Notes: a model not told the origin generated them from the sequence alone. Positions 45,115 through 53,964 are shown, counted from the stretch's first letter. The stretch: 58,306 nt of DNA from an uncultured Granulosicoccaceae bacterium (GCA_937931165.1 CALHCI010000052.1:1-58306); one strand, 5' to 3'. Made by a program: numbers and translations.

Positions 45115-46227
45115 TCAATTGAGCATTCGAATTAAATAGTCGTGGAATTGACTGACACAGCCTTCGAGGTTTTCAGGGGCAAGCACCCCGCCCTCATAGA
45201 AAGATGAACGCAATCCATTTTGCAGGCTTTTCAGGATTTCGTGATCCTCAAAATTGATTTGCTGCCACTTTTCAATACGTTGCTGCTTTTCACTGGTGGT
45301 GAGATTGTCTTCATAAACCGAAATCCCCCACCTCACCTGCACCTGGCTGACACCTGCCGGCTGTAGTGAAAGATAGACCAGCGTATCCGGAGATACCGAC
45401 GCCACCAATGCCGGGTATATGCAAAAAAGTCTTGATTGCCTTTTTTCACTTTCGCTTAATGTAGGGGCGTGATTTTTACGAGCCGGCGCTGCCCTGGAAT
45501 AGTTGGCAACGTAACTGGTATACGCATCTCCATTGGCCAGCGTGTCGCACAGATTGGTCGGTGTCAGCGGCCGAAGGGATTCCGGGTGCACCACTGACAG
45601 GTGGTAGCCATCCATAAAATTCTCGGTCAGTGATTTCCAGTTGCATTCCCATACTTCCTCAAAGGTAGCAATATGATGCATGTTGCCCATCTGATAATTT
45701 CCGGTAACCGTCTCAAGACCGGACAGCGACACGTTAAGCGGTTCCGCATGGTCGTTAAATGTGGCAAATATAAAACCACCCCAGCACTCAGATCGCACCA
45801 CCGGCAACCCGCACTTTTTAAGCTGCGCCTTTTTTGGCATTAACGGCGCACTTTTCAACTGACCGGCAAGATCATAAGTCCAGGCATGGTAAGGGCAGAC
45901 AAAACGATCGGCATTACCGCTTCCACGTGCCACCGGCATTGCCCGATGCCGACACACATTGGCATAAACAGTCACTGTCTCGGGGTCTGACCTCACGATC
46001 AGCAATGGTTCACTTAACAACTGATAGGTGAAGTAGTCCCCTGTCCCGGGTATTTCATCTGCTCGCCCCAGACACAACCAGCCACGACGAAATACCCGTT
46101 CCAGCTCCAGTGCGTGCAATTCGTTATCTGTGTAGCAGACCGATGGCAGGGACTGGTTTTTTCCGAGGCATTGAGCCCGAATGGCATCAACAGCTTTAGA
46201 GACGCTGAAATTATTAGTATCGTCCAT
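45115..46227 (-). CDS. Rieske non-heme iron oxygenase, alpha subunit
   Basis: Oxygenase component of 370 residues from the chosen ATG at 46227 (MDDTNNFSVS), which follows a GGAG at the end of the GST gene. The longer frame to 46311 would overlap the GST gene by 80 bases. The Rieske cluster is C92-R-H94 and C111-P-Y-H114. The catalytic iron site is in NWKSLTENFMDGYHLSVVHPES. The architecture is that of choline/carnitine- or aromatic-ring-type hydroxylases such as GbcA and CntA. No reductase gene is adjacent. It is 4 bases downstream of the GST gene. Confidence 0.91.
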   Translation of the reverse strand: MDDTNNFSVSKAVDAIRAQCLGKNQSLPSVCYTDNELHALELERVFRRGWLCLGRADEIPGTGDYFTYQLLSEPLLIVRSDPETVTVYANVCRHRAMPVARGSGNADRFVCPYHAWTYDLAGQLKSAPLMPKKAQLKKCGLPVVRSECWGGFIFATFNDHAEPLNVSLSGLETVTGNYQMGNMHHIATFEEVWECNWKSLTENFMDGYHLSVVHPESLRPLTPTNLCDTLANGDAYTSYVANYSRAAPARKNHAPTLSESEKRQSRLFCIYPALVASVSPDTLVYLSLQPAGVSQVQVRWGISVYEDNLTTSEKQQRIEKWQQINFEDHEILKSLQNGLRSSFYEGGVLAPENLEGCVSQFHDYLIRMLN

Positions 46228-46231
46228 GGCG

Positions 46232-46834
46232 TTACTCCATGTCGATGTAACCGGGCTGAGCAGCGATGGTGTTGAGCCATCGCCTGATACCCGGATATGC
46301 GTCAAGATCAAGCCTGGCTTCCTGTGCTACATGCGTATACGCATACAGACTGATATCAGCCAGGGTGTATCGATTTGCTACCAGAAACTCATGTTCGCCA
46401 AGACGCTTCTCCATGACATCAAGCGCACGATAGCTACCCGCTTCTTTGGCATCGAATTCAGCCTGGCGCGCCTCTGGTAAACCTAGAAATCGATTAATAA
46501 AGCGTCTAACCGCAATAGTTGGCTCATGGCTGTACTGTTCAAAGAACTGCCATTCCAAAACACGAGTGCGCAGCAGGTTGTCAGCAGGCAACAATTCGCT
46601 GTCGTTGGCAAAGTAATGCAGTATGGCGTTTGACTGAGTCAGCACGGTACCATCATCCAGCACTACCACCGGAATCTGACCAGCCGGATTTTTCAGAAGG
46701 AAATCTGCGGTTCTGGTTTCACCGCGAGTGACCAGCACTTCACGCCACTCGTGCGCAATACCCAGTTGCGAAAACAACAGCGCTATCTTGTAGCAGTTTC
46801 CTGAAAGAATATCTCCATAGACGACAACCGGCAC
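46232..46834 (-). CDS. Glutathione S-transferase family protein
   Basis: Protein of 200 residues with a thioredoxin-like N-terminal domain (VVYGDILSGNCYKIALLFSQLGIAHEW, FLLKNPAGQIPVVVLDDGTVLTQSNAILHYFA, with the conserved cis-Pro and QSNAI) and an all-helical C-terminal domain (FLVANRYTLADISLYAYTHVAQEARLDLDAYPGIRRWLNTIAAQPGYIDM). GTG start. It is the first gene of a two-gene unit with the Rieske oxygenase, which suggests that an electrophilic oxidation product is conjugated or isomerised with glutathione. Confidence 0.9.
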   Translation of the reverse strand: MPVVVYGDILSGNCYKIALLFSQLGIAHEWREVLVTRGETRTADFLLKNPAGQIPVVVLDDGTVLTQSNAILHYFANDSELLPADNLLRTRVLEWQFFEQYSHEPTIAVRRFINRFLGLPEARQAEFDAKEAGSYRALDVMEKRLGEHEFLVANRYTLADISLYAYTHVAQEARLDLDAYPGIRRWLNTIAAQPGYIDME

Positions 46835-47205
46835 GGCACACCCTCATGTTGCTGATTCAGGATGCTGCTTTGCCTGGCGATAATTCCCGGCCAACAGCAG
46901 CGATCACAGTAAAACCACCCGGTACAACGTTTAGCTGCCGCTATAGCGTTGTACGACAGTTATGCCTTTCTGCCAGTGCCATGCAAACCCACGGCACCAA
47001 CGATAGCCATCGCTCGCATCATATTAACGAAAGCCTTGTATACACAAACGCAAGTCGTACCACAAAACGCCACAGATTATTGCATCAGCGCCAAAGCACA
47101 GCAGATTGCCGACGATTCAATACGCGATTGAATACCTTTAGCACAATGGTCCCGGCAGACAACCCGTTGCGCTCGAAAACACGGCAGCACTGATATCGTG
47201 TCCTG
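46835..47205. other. 371-base intergenic region with an inverted repeat upstream of GST
   Basis: No supported gene; open frames here have no recognisable content. GTACAACG at 46922-46929 and CGTTGTAC at 46947-46954 form a perfect 8-bp inverted repeat with a 17-base spacer, 88 bases upstream of the GST start. The arms resemble those upstream of the ABC operon (35156), but the spacing differs. It may be a regulator site for the GST-oxygenase unit. The MipA gene ends at the other side and could be read into this region. Confidence 0.42.
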
Positions 47206-48162
47206 TTAATCGCCCAGCACAGTGATCGTGGCTTTGCTGCGCTTGATCTCCCAGCTGACGCCGCCAAACACGGTGAAGTTATTGTCTCGTTCAAACAACG
47301 GGCTTTGCCGGTTTTTGGCGCCGTTATGTAACGCAGTGCCAACACTGAGATAAGCACTCCAGCGTTTGTTGATTTCGCGACTGAACCCGAACCTTAAACC
47401 CGCACCTACAAAGCCGGCTCCCGCATCAAAAGCAGGTCGTTCAGGTAGCACAAATGCATCATCAACCTGATAGAAATAGTCATGCAGCTTCTCACTTGCC
47501 CACGCCGCGCTCAGCGATACTGACACCGAAGCCTTACCATCAGCCAGTCCGGAATGACGGTATCGCAGTTGCGTACCGAGCACCGTACCGCGTGACTCTA
47601 CAGACTCAAAATCTGTAGATATTGCTGCACGCAATGCAGTAGACCAGCTCATACGGCGGCGCTGACCCGAGTCGTATTTTTGGTCAAACAGGCGGTAGTC
47701 GATCTTGGGACCAAACTCGAGCAGATAATCGAGGTCGGGCATGCCCAAACGCAGCGGTGCATCTTCGGAGTTAGCATTGAGTGATGCTGCAAGTGATATG
47801 TCGACGGTGAAGCGGCTGTTCTCGAGTGCTATCAGCTTTGCACCGCCGTCCTGCAGCCGTACTTTGTCTCCGCGATAAACAAACCACGGCACCAGAAACT
47901 GTCTCTCACTGGTCGACGCAGAAGACGGATAAGCAGGCACCCGTAATGCAGCGGCAGCCAGGCCAAACTCCCACTGGGGTAATTCTTCACCAGCGGATTC
48001 AGGCTCAGCACTGTTGTCCGGTGCGTCAGCATCACTGCGAGCCGGGCTCTCTGCCGGGTTGGCTGCAAGGTTGGCTGCCTCTGTTTGGGCAACAACCTGT
48101 GTGCTGCAAAACATCAGTGCGTATAGCGCTGCACGGCAAAGCCACAGTGAAGATTTATTCAA
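47206..48162 (-). CDS. MipA/OmpV family outer-membrane protein
   Basis: Outer-membrane beta-barrel scaffold or porin-like protein. I take the TTG at 48162 (reads MNKSSLWLCRAALYALMFCSTQVVAQ, a good signal peptide with a GGGGTG before it), giving 318 residues; an ATG at 48216 would add 18 residues that spoil the signal. After an acidic Ala/Ser-rich stretch the MipA pattern follows: PQWEFGLAAAALRVPAYPSSASTSERQFLVPWFVYRGDKVRLQDGG, LRLGMPDLDYLLEFGPKIDYRL, and AGFVGAGLRFGFSREINKRWSAYLSVGTALHNGAKNRQSPLF. MipA binds murein synthases in E. coli; OmpV-type relatives have other roles. Confidence 0.86.
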   Translation of the reverse strand: MNKSSLWLCRAALYALMFCSTQVVAQTEAANLAANPAESPARSDADAPDNSAEPESAGEELPQWEFGLAAAALRVPAYPSSASTSERQFLVPWFVYRGDKVRLQDGGAKLIALENSRFTVDISLAASLNANSEDAPLRLGMPDLDYLLEFGPKIDYRLFDQKYDSGQRRRMSWSTALRAAISTDFESVESRGTVLGTQLRYRHSGLADGKASVSVSLSAAWASEKLHDYFYQVDDAFVLPERPAFDAGAGFVGAGLRFGFSREINKRWSAYLSVGTALHNGAKNRQSPLFERDNNFTVFGGVSWEIKRSKATITVLGD

Positions 48163-48191
48163 AAAACACCCCGTTGCACAAAGAAGGCCCG

Positions 48192-48207
48192 GGTACTGGC
48201 CAGTACC
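48192..48207. promoter_or_regulatory. 16-bp perfect palindrome between divergent mipA-like and VIT/vWA genes
   Basis: GGTACTGG at 48192-48199 is followed at once by CCAGTACC at 48200-48207, a perfect palindrome without spacer. It lies upstream of the TTG start preferred for the MipA-like gene and about 110 bases upstream of the divergent VIT/vWA gene. It may be the operator of one or both. Confidence 0.45.
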
Positions 48208-48315
48208 GGCTGCCATTATTCGTCATTTTTCAATGGATTCTATCAGAACCCTGTCAGTTGCTCGCCACGTTGCGCCTCTTTAATACACGCTAACGAATTA
48301 ACGCGGATCTTCATT

Positions 48316-50442
48316 ATGAAAAATCATCTTGCCTCAGCAACTACGCTCTGCCTGTTGTTAACCTGCTTGTTTGCGCACCACAGCGCGCTGGCACAGCACT
48401 TCAATGACAACGAAGTATTTAGCGGCATCTTGTTCTTCGACAGTGAAGCCGCGCCGTTAGTTTCAACTGAAGCAACAATAAATGTAGCGGGTATGTTAAC
48501 GCGCACACGACTCACCCAGACATTTGAAAACAACACCACCCAATGGCAGGAAGCCATTTATGCTTTTCCCCTGCCAGATGACGCCAGTGTTGATCTGCTG
48601 GAAATGAAGATTGGTGATCGCACGATTAATGGCACGATTAAACCTAAAAAGCAGGCTGCGCAGGAATATGAAACCGCGAAAAGACAAGGTAAGCGCGCCA
48701 GCCTGATCAAACAACAGCGAAAGAACCTTTTTACCACAAACGTCTCCAATATAGCCCCGGGGGAATCGATCGTTATCACCATTGGTTTTCAATCATCAGT
48801 GCACTACGATGAAGGCGTCTTCAGCCTGAACTTTCCACTGACTATTACACCACGCTACCTACCCGGGCAACGTTTGCACAGCAACGCGCCTACGGAAGAG
48901 ACGCTGACCACTAATGCAACCGGCTGGGCCGGCATGCAGGCAATTTCACCGCCAATGACAACTGCGGTCAATGCTGCACAGACACGCATTGCGGTAGTCA
49001 TTAACGCTGGCATTCCCCTCCAGACCATCGACAGTGATACGCACTCGATTATCACCACACAAGACAACAACGTATGGCGCATCGAACTTGCCGATACCAC
49101 CGTTCCGATGGATCGAGACTTTACACTGACCTGGACCCCACCACTGGGTCAAAGCCCGCACGCTGCAGTGTTCAGTGAGACCAGAACTGCATTGCCGGCA
49201 GCTCTGCATAACCGGTCCCCGGATCAATCCGGCACAGAATCTTTCGCATCTATTATGCTACTGCCACCACAGGATTTGTTTAAAGCGTCACGGCTACCAA
49301 GGGAAGTGATATTTGTCATAGATACCTCGGGTTCTATGCAAGGTAATTCTATTCGGCAGGCACGTAAGGCATTGTCATTCGGTATAAAAAGACTATCGCC
49401 GGAAGACACGTTCAACGTGATCGAATTTGACAACACTGCTAACGCGCTGTTTGCAATAGCCCGGCAGGCCACCGCTTTGAATAAAAGCACTGCCTTTGAC
49501 TGGGTTGACGGACTCTATGCAGACGGTGGCACAGAGATCGCCGAGGCTATGAAGCTTGCGTTAAAACACGATAACCAGTTCAACACCCGGCGTATACGTC
49601 AGATTGTGTTTGTTACCGACGGCAGTGTCGGCAACGAGGACGAAATATTCCGTTACATCAATCAGCATCTTGGACATAGTCGGCTTTTTACTGTGGGAAT
49701 CGGCTCAGCCCCCAACATCTGGTTTATGCGAAAAGCTGCAGAGACCGGCCGCGGCAGTTATACCCTGATCAGTCACCTGCACGATGTACAAGACAAGATG
49801 CTGCAACTGTTCAGCAAGCTGGAAAGACCGGTACTCACCGATATAAAAATCAGTTTTAACGGTGTCGCAGAACCCGAACGATACCCGGCAACCATTCCGG
49901 ATTTATATGCTGGAGAACCGGTACTGGCTGACGCAAGATGGCAAGGCGCTATTGGTAAGGGAGAAATTACGATCAGCGGTACCCATGCAGGTCAGGCGTG
50001 GAGCCGCCAGTTACAACTGTTGCCCCGGAAAACAGACCAGACAACCACAGGGCAGCAACTTGCTAAACGCTTTGCCTATAGAAAAATAGAATCACTCGAA
50101 GACAGCTTACTGTTTGACAATCAACCGGATAAGATCGAACAGCAAATCACTGACATCGCACTGACCTATGGCATTGTGTCTAACTACACCAGCCTGATTG
50201 CCATTGAAGATAAGATAAGCCGTGATCCGTCTTTGCACGGCCTGAACGCTGCTGAAATTCCTTCAGCAATGCCAGCCGGGAATACCATGGCGTTTCCAAA
50301 AGGGAGCCTGGGTATTGCGTGGCGCTGGATGCTTGCGTTGTTGTTTTCTGTACTGGCGGTATTGTTCGGACTTGCCACTCTGTATCAGGTGCGCAGTCAT
50401 GGTCATTCACCAGATCAATTCAACAATCAGGTTTACACATGA
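48316..50442 (+). CDS. VIT/vWA marine proteobacterial sortase target protein
   Basis: Exported protein of 708 residues and evident partner of the class GN sortase encoded next. Signal peptide at about 1-26 (LCLLLTCLFAHHSALA). VIT domain at about 35-165 (VAGMLTRTRLTQTFENNTTQWQEAIYAFPLPDDASVDLLEMKIGDR). vWA domain from about 330, with MIDAS residues in VIFVIDTSGSMQGNSI and the later TDGSVGNEDEIF. A membrane helix at about 668-692 and a short basic tail end the protein. The sorting motif position reads AFPKGSLG instead of the usual LPxTA-like sequence. Its stop overlaps the sortase start (ATGA). Confidence 0.9.
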   Translation: MKNHLASATTLCLLLTCLFAHHSALAQHFNDNEVFSGILFFDSEAAPLVSTEATINVAGMLTRTRLTQTFENNTTQWQEAIYAFPLPDDASVDLLEMKIGDRTINGTIKPKKQAAQEYETAKRQGKRASLIKQQRKNLFTTNVSNIAPGESIVITIGFQSSVHYDEGVFSLNFPLTITPRYLPGQRLHSNAPTEETLTTNATGWAGMQAISPPMTTAVNAAQTRIAVVINAGIPLQTIDSDTHSIITTQDNNVWRIELADTTVPMDRDFTLTWTPPLGQSPHAAVFSETRTALPAALHNRSPDQSGTESFASIMLLPPQDLFKASRLPREVIFVIDTSGSMQGNSIRQARKALSFGIKRLSPEDTFNVIEFDNTANALFAIARQATALNKSTAFDWVDGLYADGGTEIAEAMKLALKHDNQFNTRRIRQIVFVTDGSVGNEDEIFRYINQHLGHSRLFTVGIGSAPNIWFMRKAAETGRGSYTLISHLHDVQDKMLQLFSKLERPVLTDIKISFNGVAEPERYPATIPDLYAGEPVLADARWQGAIGKGEITISGTHAGQAWSRQLQLLPRKTDQTTTGQQLAKRFAYRKIESLEDSLLFDNQPDKIEQQITDIALTYGIVSNYTSLIAIEDKISRDPSLHGLNAAEIPSAMPAGNTMAFPKGSLGIAWRWMLALLFSVLAVLFGLATLYQVRSHGHSPDQFNNQVYT

Positions 50443-51014
50443 GTAAATCGAGACTGTGGATTTTAGGCGGCCTGATAATGATGGCCATTGCCGCTGCCGC
50501 AGACGCAAGTTACTTAATGGCGAAGGCAACTCTCGCACAACATCTGATCGCTCGTGCCTGGGATAAGTCGCTTAACAATTACGGTGAGCCCTATAAGCCA
50601 TGGCCATGGGCCGACACGGTAGTCGTCGCGAGATTGTCAGTTGCTGCAGCTGACCTCGATACCTGGGTACTCGACGGCAGCAGCGGAACTTCTCTGGCCT
50701 TTGGTCCCGGTATGGTATCGGGCTCTGCCGCACCCGGAGAAACAGGGCTGACAGTAATCGGTGCCCATCGCGATACCCACTTCAACAATCTGGAAGCAAT
50801 CGCGGTTAACGACATTATTCGACTGCAGGACACCGGCAAACGCTGGCACGAATACCGGGTCAGCCACATTGATATTGCAGATAGCCGTACCGACAAAATT
50901 GTCGCAGACCACACTGAGTCCAGACTGCTGCTTATTACATGCTATCCGTTTAATGCAATCCTGCCCGATGGTCCACTGCGTTACGTCGTCGAAGCACAGA
51001 GAATCAGCTCGTGA
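50439..51014 (+). CDS. Class GN (marine proteobacterial) sortase
   Basis: Membrane-anchored transpeptidase of 191 residues that probably processes the VIT/vWA protein just upstream. I start at ATG 50439 (MSKSRLWILGGLIMMAIAAAADASYLM, an N-terminal membrane anchor); the frame is open farther upstream inside the preceding gene. The catalytic triad is seen as histidine in TVIGAHRDTHFNNLE, cysteine in LLLITCYPF and arginine in GPLRYVVEA. The dedicated kinase/regulator and OmpA-like partner that accompany some GN sortases are not adjacent. Confidence 0.92.
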   Translation: MSKSRLWILGGLIMMAIAAAADASYLMAKATLAQHLIARAWDKSLNNYGEPYKPWPWADTVVVARLSVAAADLDTWVLDGSSGTSLAFGPGMVSGSAAPGETGLTVIGAHRDTHFNNLEAIAVNDIIRLQDTGKRWHEYRVSHIDIADSRTDKIVADHTESRLLLITCYPFNAILPDGPLRYVVEAQRISS

Positions 51015-51110
51015 ACAACCACACAGAATTTTTCAGTCTGTTTTTACGCGGTGAACTTTGTGGCTGGATCAGGTCCTATAATCATTGAAATTATTCTGAG
51101 CTGACTGTCG

Positions 51111-51824
51111 ATGACTTTTTTCTGGGCCTGGCTTGCCGGTGTACTCACCCTTATCAACCCCTGCGTGCTGCCATTGCTGCCGGTAATTATTGCCGGTGCG
51201 TTTCAGGGTAATCGTCATGGCCCGATCTACATGGCGCTCGGTCTGACCGTGTCTTTTACAGTGGTTGGTGTGTTGGTCACCGCCTTTGGTCACCTGATTG
51301 GCTTGTCGGAAAGCGCCATTAACACCACTGCAGCAGTGATGATGGTGTTGTTTGGCATTATTCTGCTGGTACCCAAAGCACAGGAAAAGCTCGCCACAGC
51401 CGCAGCGCCGCTGGCGTCCGGTGCAAACAGTCGTATGGATGCGGTTCAGTCCAAAGGCGGCTTCGGCCAGTTTCTGATTGGCATGTTACTCGGCGCCGTC
51501 TGGTCGCCGTGCGTCGGACCTACACTCGGCGGGGCGATAGGTCTTGCTGCATCCGGTGAAGGACTGCTTGAGGCAACCCTGATCATGCTGAGCTTCGGTG
51601 TCGGCGTGTCTACGATATTGCTGTTGCTCTCTTATGGCTCTCGTGAACTGTTGAACCGCCGTCGCGACCGGCTGATGAAATGGATGCCCTGGGCAAAACC
51701 GATCATGGGCGTGGCGCTGATACTGGTGGGCGTTGCAATACTTCTGCAATGGAACAAGGCAATCGATATCTGGCTGCTGGATGTCATGCCGGTGTGGTTG
51801 CAGGATCTTTCGGTGAAATTTTAA
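51111..51824 (+). CDS. CcdA/DsbD-type membrane thiol transporter
   Basis: Inner-membrane protein of 237 residues with six helices that moves reducing equivalents from cytoplasmic thioredoxin to periplasmic thiols, as in cytochrome c maturation. The paired membrane cysteines are in LTLINPCVLPLLPVIIAGAF (helix 1) and GAVWSPCVGPTLGGAIGLA (helix 4). It lacks the extra periplasmic domains of full DsbD. No thioredoxin-like or ccm gene adjoins. It is 96 bases after the sortase gene on the same strand; a weak ACAGA/TCTGT hairpin with T-run (about 51024-51044) lies between. Confidence 0.9.
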   Translation: MTFFWAWLAGVLTLINPCVLPLLPVIIAGAFQGNRHGPIYMALGLTVSFTVVGVLVTAFGHLIGLSESAINTTAAVMMVLFGIILLVPKAQEKLATAAAPLASGANSRMDAVQSKGGFGQFLIGMLLGAVWSPCVGPTLGGAIGLAASGEGLLEATLIMLSFGVGVSTILLLLSYGSRELLNRRRDRLMKWMPWAKPIMGVALILVGVAILLQWNKAIDIWLLDVMPVWLQDLSVKF

Positions 51825-52197
51825 AAGGAATTTCTCCTGGAACGCTTCGCCACAATACCAACCATTTTATTCAATACAGAACAAAGACTTAAACAAAAAC
51901 ACGGACATTAAATGCCGTGTTTCAGAGTTTCCATTGCTACCTATAACCGGCAGTTTTTCAATTGGTCACTTCAGATCACTGGCATGCCATGGAATAATGC
52001 GCGCAACTTTAGCTAACGCAAGGTGGCATATCGCCACACGCTAAACACTCAGTTTAGACAATAGTTTGACGCCTTCGTCTCGACACCACCCTTTCGACCG
52101 GCGGTTTGTGAATACCCATTTCGCAATTGGTTCAAATGTTGTTACCTACTAGACATCCGAACCAGACATACGTCCCCAAATCCTGACAGGCACAACA
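51825..52197. other. 373-base intergenic region between ccdA and the desaturase gene
   Basis: No gene seen. AAACACGG at 51897-51904 and CCGTGTTT at 51915-51922 form a hairpin (inner CAT/ATG pairs extend it with one bulged A) that may end the ccdA transcript, though only a short T-run follows. A TGGC-ATATC-GCCA small palindrome lies near 52023-52035. The desaturase promoter is presumably here, but no clear -35/-10 pair stands out. Confidence 0.45.
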
Positions 52198-53226
52198 TTG
52201 ACTACCAATTCAAAGAAGTGGTCCGCTAAGCTTGCCCCGTATAAAAAAGCAGACAACGGCCGCGCACTTATAGAATCTATCGCGACTATCGTACCGCTGG
52301 TGCTATTGTGGATCGGCATGTGGAAACTGCTGCAAATCGGTTCAGTTCTGTCACTGACTGGCATGCTGTTACTGCTACTGCCGGCATCCGGGCTGATGGT
52401 CAGACTCTTCATTTTGCAGCATGACTGTGGCCACGGCTCTATGTTCAGCTCTAAAAAAGCCAACGACTGGTTTGGCCGATTGCTGGGGGTTTTCACTTTC
52501 ACCCCTTATGACTACTGGCGCCGTTTACATGCCGGTCATCATGCCACCAGCGGTGATCTCGACCGACGCGGCATGGGTGACATAGACACGCTAACCGTTA
52601 GCGAATACAAAACGATGTCCGCTGGTAAAAAAGTACTGTATCGGCTGTACCGGAATCCGTTTGTCATGTTTGGCCTCGGCCCTGCTTACATGTTTTTATT
52701 GCGCCACCGAATACCCGTTGGTGCGATGAAAGAAGGATTGGCCGGATGGATCAGCACGCTGGCAACTAACGCTGGCATTCTGTTGATCTCGGCTATTGTG
52801 ATCAAGTTTGCCGGGCTGTCAGCATTCCTGTTTATTCAAATTCCTATTGTGGTGCTGGGCGCCTCAATCGGTGTATGGCTGTTTTATGTTCAGCACCAGT
52901 ATGAAGCAACCTACTGGGATGTACGCCCTGACTGGACACATGAGCACGCCGCGTTGCACGGCAGTTCATTTTACGATCTGCCAAAACCGATTATGTGGCT
53001 CACCGGCAATATTGGCATTCACCACGTACACCATTTGTCGAGCCGAATCCCTTTCTATACGTTGCCAAAAGTCATGAAGGCCTACCCGGAACTGAAAGAG
53101 ATCGGTCGCCTGAAGTTTCGCGAAAGCCTGCGCTGTGTAAAGCTTGCACTGTGGGACGAAAACTCAAAGCAAATGATTTCATTTAGAGATGCAAGGCACT
53201 TAACACCTGCAACCACTGCCGCCTGA
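52198..53226 (+). CDS. Membrane fatty acid desaturase
   Basis: Di-iron acyl-lipid desaturase of 342 residues with four or more membrane helices. The three histidine boxes are H75-DCGHGS, H111-AGHH, and HHVHH at about 273-277 (GNIGIHHVHHL). The sequence LFILQHDCGHGSMFSSKKANDWFGRLLGVFTFTPYDYWRRLHAGHHATSGDLDRRG is typical of bacterial DesA-like proteins. It introduces cis double bonds to adjust membrane fluidity. The start appears to be TTG at 52198 with ACAGG upstream. Tandem repeats and a hairpin follow it. Confidence 0.91.
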   Translation: MTTNSKKWSAKLAPYKKADNGRALIESIATIVPLVLLWIGMWKLLQIGSVLSLTGMLLLLLPASGLMVRLFILQHDCGHGSMFSSKKANDWFGRLLGVFTFTPYDYWRRLHAGHHATSGDLDRRGMGDIDTLTVSEYKTMSAGKKVLYRLYRNPFVMFGLGPAYMFLLRHRIPVGAMKEGLAGWISTLATNAGILLISAIVIKFAGLSAFLFIQIPIVVLGASIGVWLFYVQHQYEATYWDVRPDWTHEHAALHGSSFYDLPKPIMWLTGNIGIHHVHHLSSRIPFYTLPKVMKAYPELKEIGRLKFRESLRCVKLALWDENSKQMISFRDARHLTPATTAA

Positions 53227-53240
53227 CTGCAGTAGTACCA

Positions 53241-53294
53241 GGCGACTAACTGATCAATTGCAACTAACTGAAAAAATGCACCTAACTGAATAAA
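53241..53294. repeat. Three tandem 18-bp units downstream of the desaturase gene
   Basis: Units at 53241-53258, 53259-53276 and 53277-53294 follow the pattern NGCNACTAACTGAAnAAA: the first reads GGCGACTAACTGATCAAT, the second TGCAACTAACTGAAAAAA, the third TGCACCTAACTGAATAAA. They lie 14 bases beyond the desaturase stop. Stop codons occur in each unit (TAA, TGA), so they do not encode a repeat protein. Confidence 0.75.
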
Positions 53295-53299
53295 CGCAC

Positions 53300-53324
53300 A
53301 GGGCTACCGTTTGCCGGTAGCTCT
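53300..53324. terminator. Hairpin between converging desaturase and L,D-transpeptidase genes
   Basis: GCTACCG at 53303-53309 pairs with CGGTAGC at 53315-53321, and three outer pairs (one G-T) extend the stem to 10 bp around a TTTGC loop. It lies between convergent genes, where a terminator is expected, but no good T-run follows on either strand, so it may work with Rho or only as a 3'-end stabiliser. Confidence 0.4.
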
Positions 53325-53352
53325 GAACGATTAAAAGTGCATTCACAGGTTT

Positions 53353-53964
53353 TCATGGTGTTTTCGTTACAAATCCACTGAAGGTATTCGTCAACTCTGC
53401 ATACAACGCTTTGACCCACAGTGGTTTTCCACACGTATCCAGATCTGTCCTGCGAGGGTCGTGTGGGGAGATCGCAACCGATATATTGGCCATGCCGGTA
53501 TCGGATGCTAAAACAAACAACTCTTCAATTGCACTGTCCCCAATCGCCAGACACCCCGCTGATTCTGCACCGCCATGAATGTATATATCGCTTCCGGGGT
53601 TGGATCGATGTTCTGAGCCTGCCCACTTCAAATCAAACGCATTGGGATAATCAATGCGCAGCGATAAATAAAACCGGCTTTCAGGGTTTAGTGCGGTAAT
53701 CGCATAGATCCCCTCAGGCACCTGCCCGTCACCTTCCGTAAGCTTTGGCCCTGCAACACCGCTTGCGGCCAGGATCGGGAAGTCCTTTACAAACACAGGG
53801 GAAACGTTATCCCCCACCCATAACTCTATGACGCGCTCGCTTTTCAACGCAAGCAACCACACGGCTTGCGGTGGATAACAACCGCCTTTGGCAGTCAACA
53901 GTGCGCTGAGCCTTTCGCGCACGGGCGCCAGTCGCTTTAGTACAGCCATACGGCTTTCAGACAT
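53353..53964 (-). CDS. YkuD-type L,D-transpeptidase-like protein without signal peptide
   Basis: Protein of 203 residues with the L,D-transpeptidase catalytic motif H130-GGAESAGC138 followed by LAIGDSAIEELF, as in the YafK-like branch. GQVPEGIYAITALNPESRFYLSLRIDYPNAFD is the usual preceding block. Such enzymes cross-link peptidoglycan or attach proteins to it, outside the membrane, but this N-terminus (MSESRMAVLKRLAPVRERLSALLTAKGG) is charged and has no signal peptide or membrane helix. The start overlaps the sulfatase stop by one base (TAATG), implying coupled translation. Confidence 0.82.
   Translation of the reverse strand: MSESRMAVLKRLAPVRERLSALLTAKGGCYPPQAVWLLALKSERVIELWVGDNVSPVFVKDFPILAASGVAGPKLTEGDGQVPEGIYAITALNPESRFYLSLRIDYPNAFDLKWAGSEHRSNPGSDIYIHGGAESAGCLAIGDSAIEELFVLASDTGMANISVAISPHDPRRTDLDTCGKPLWVKALYAELTNTFSGFVTKTP

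Noticed and set aside
46846..47193. 115-codon plus-strand frame between GST and MipA-like genes
   Set aside because: No recognisable content, and an inverted repeat typical of a control region lies inside it.
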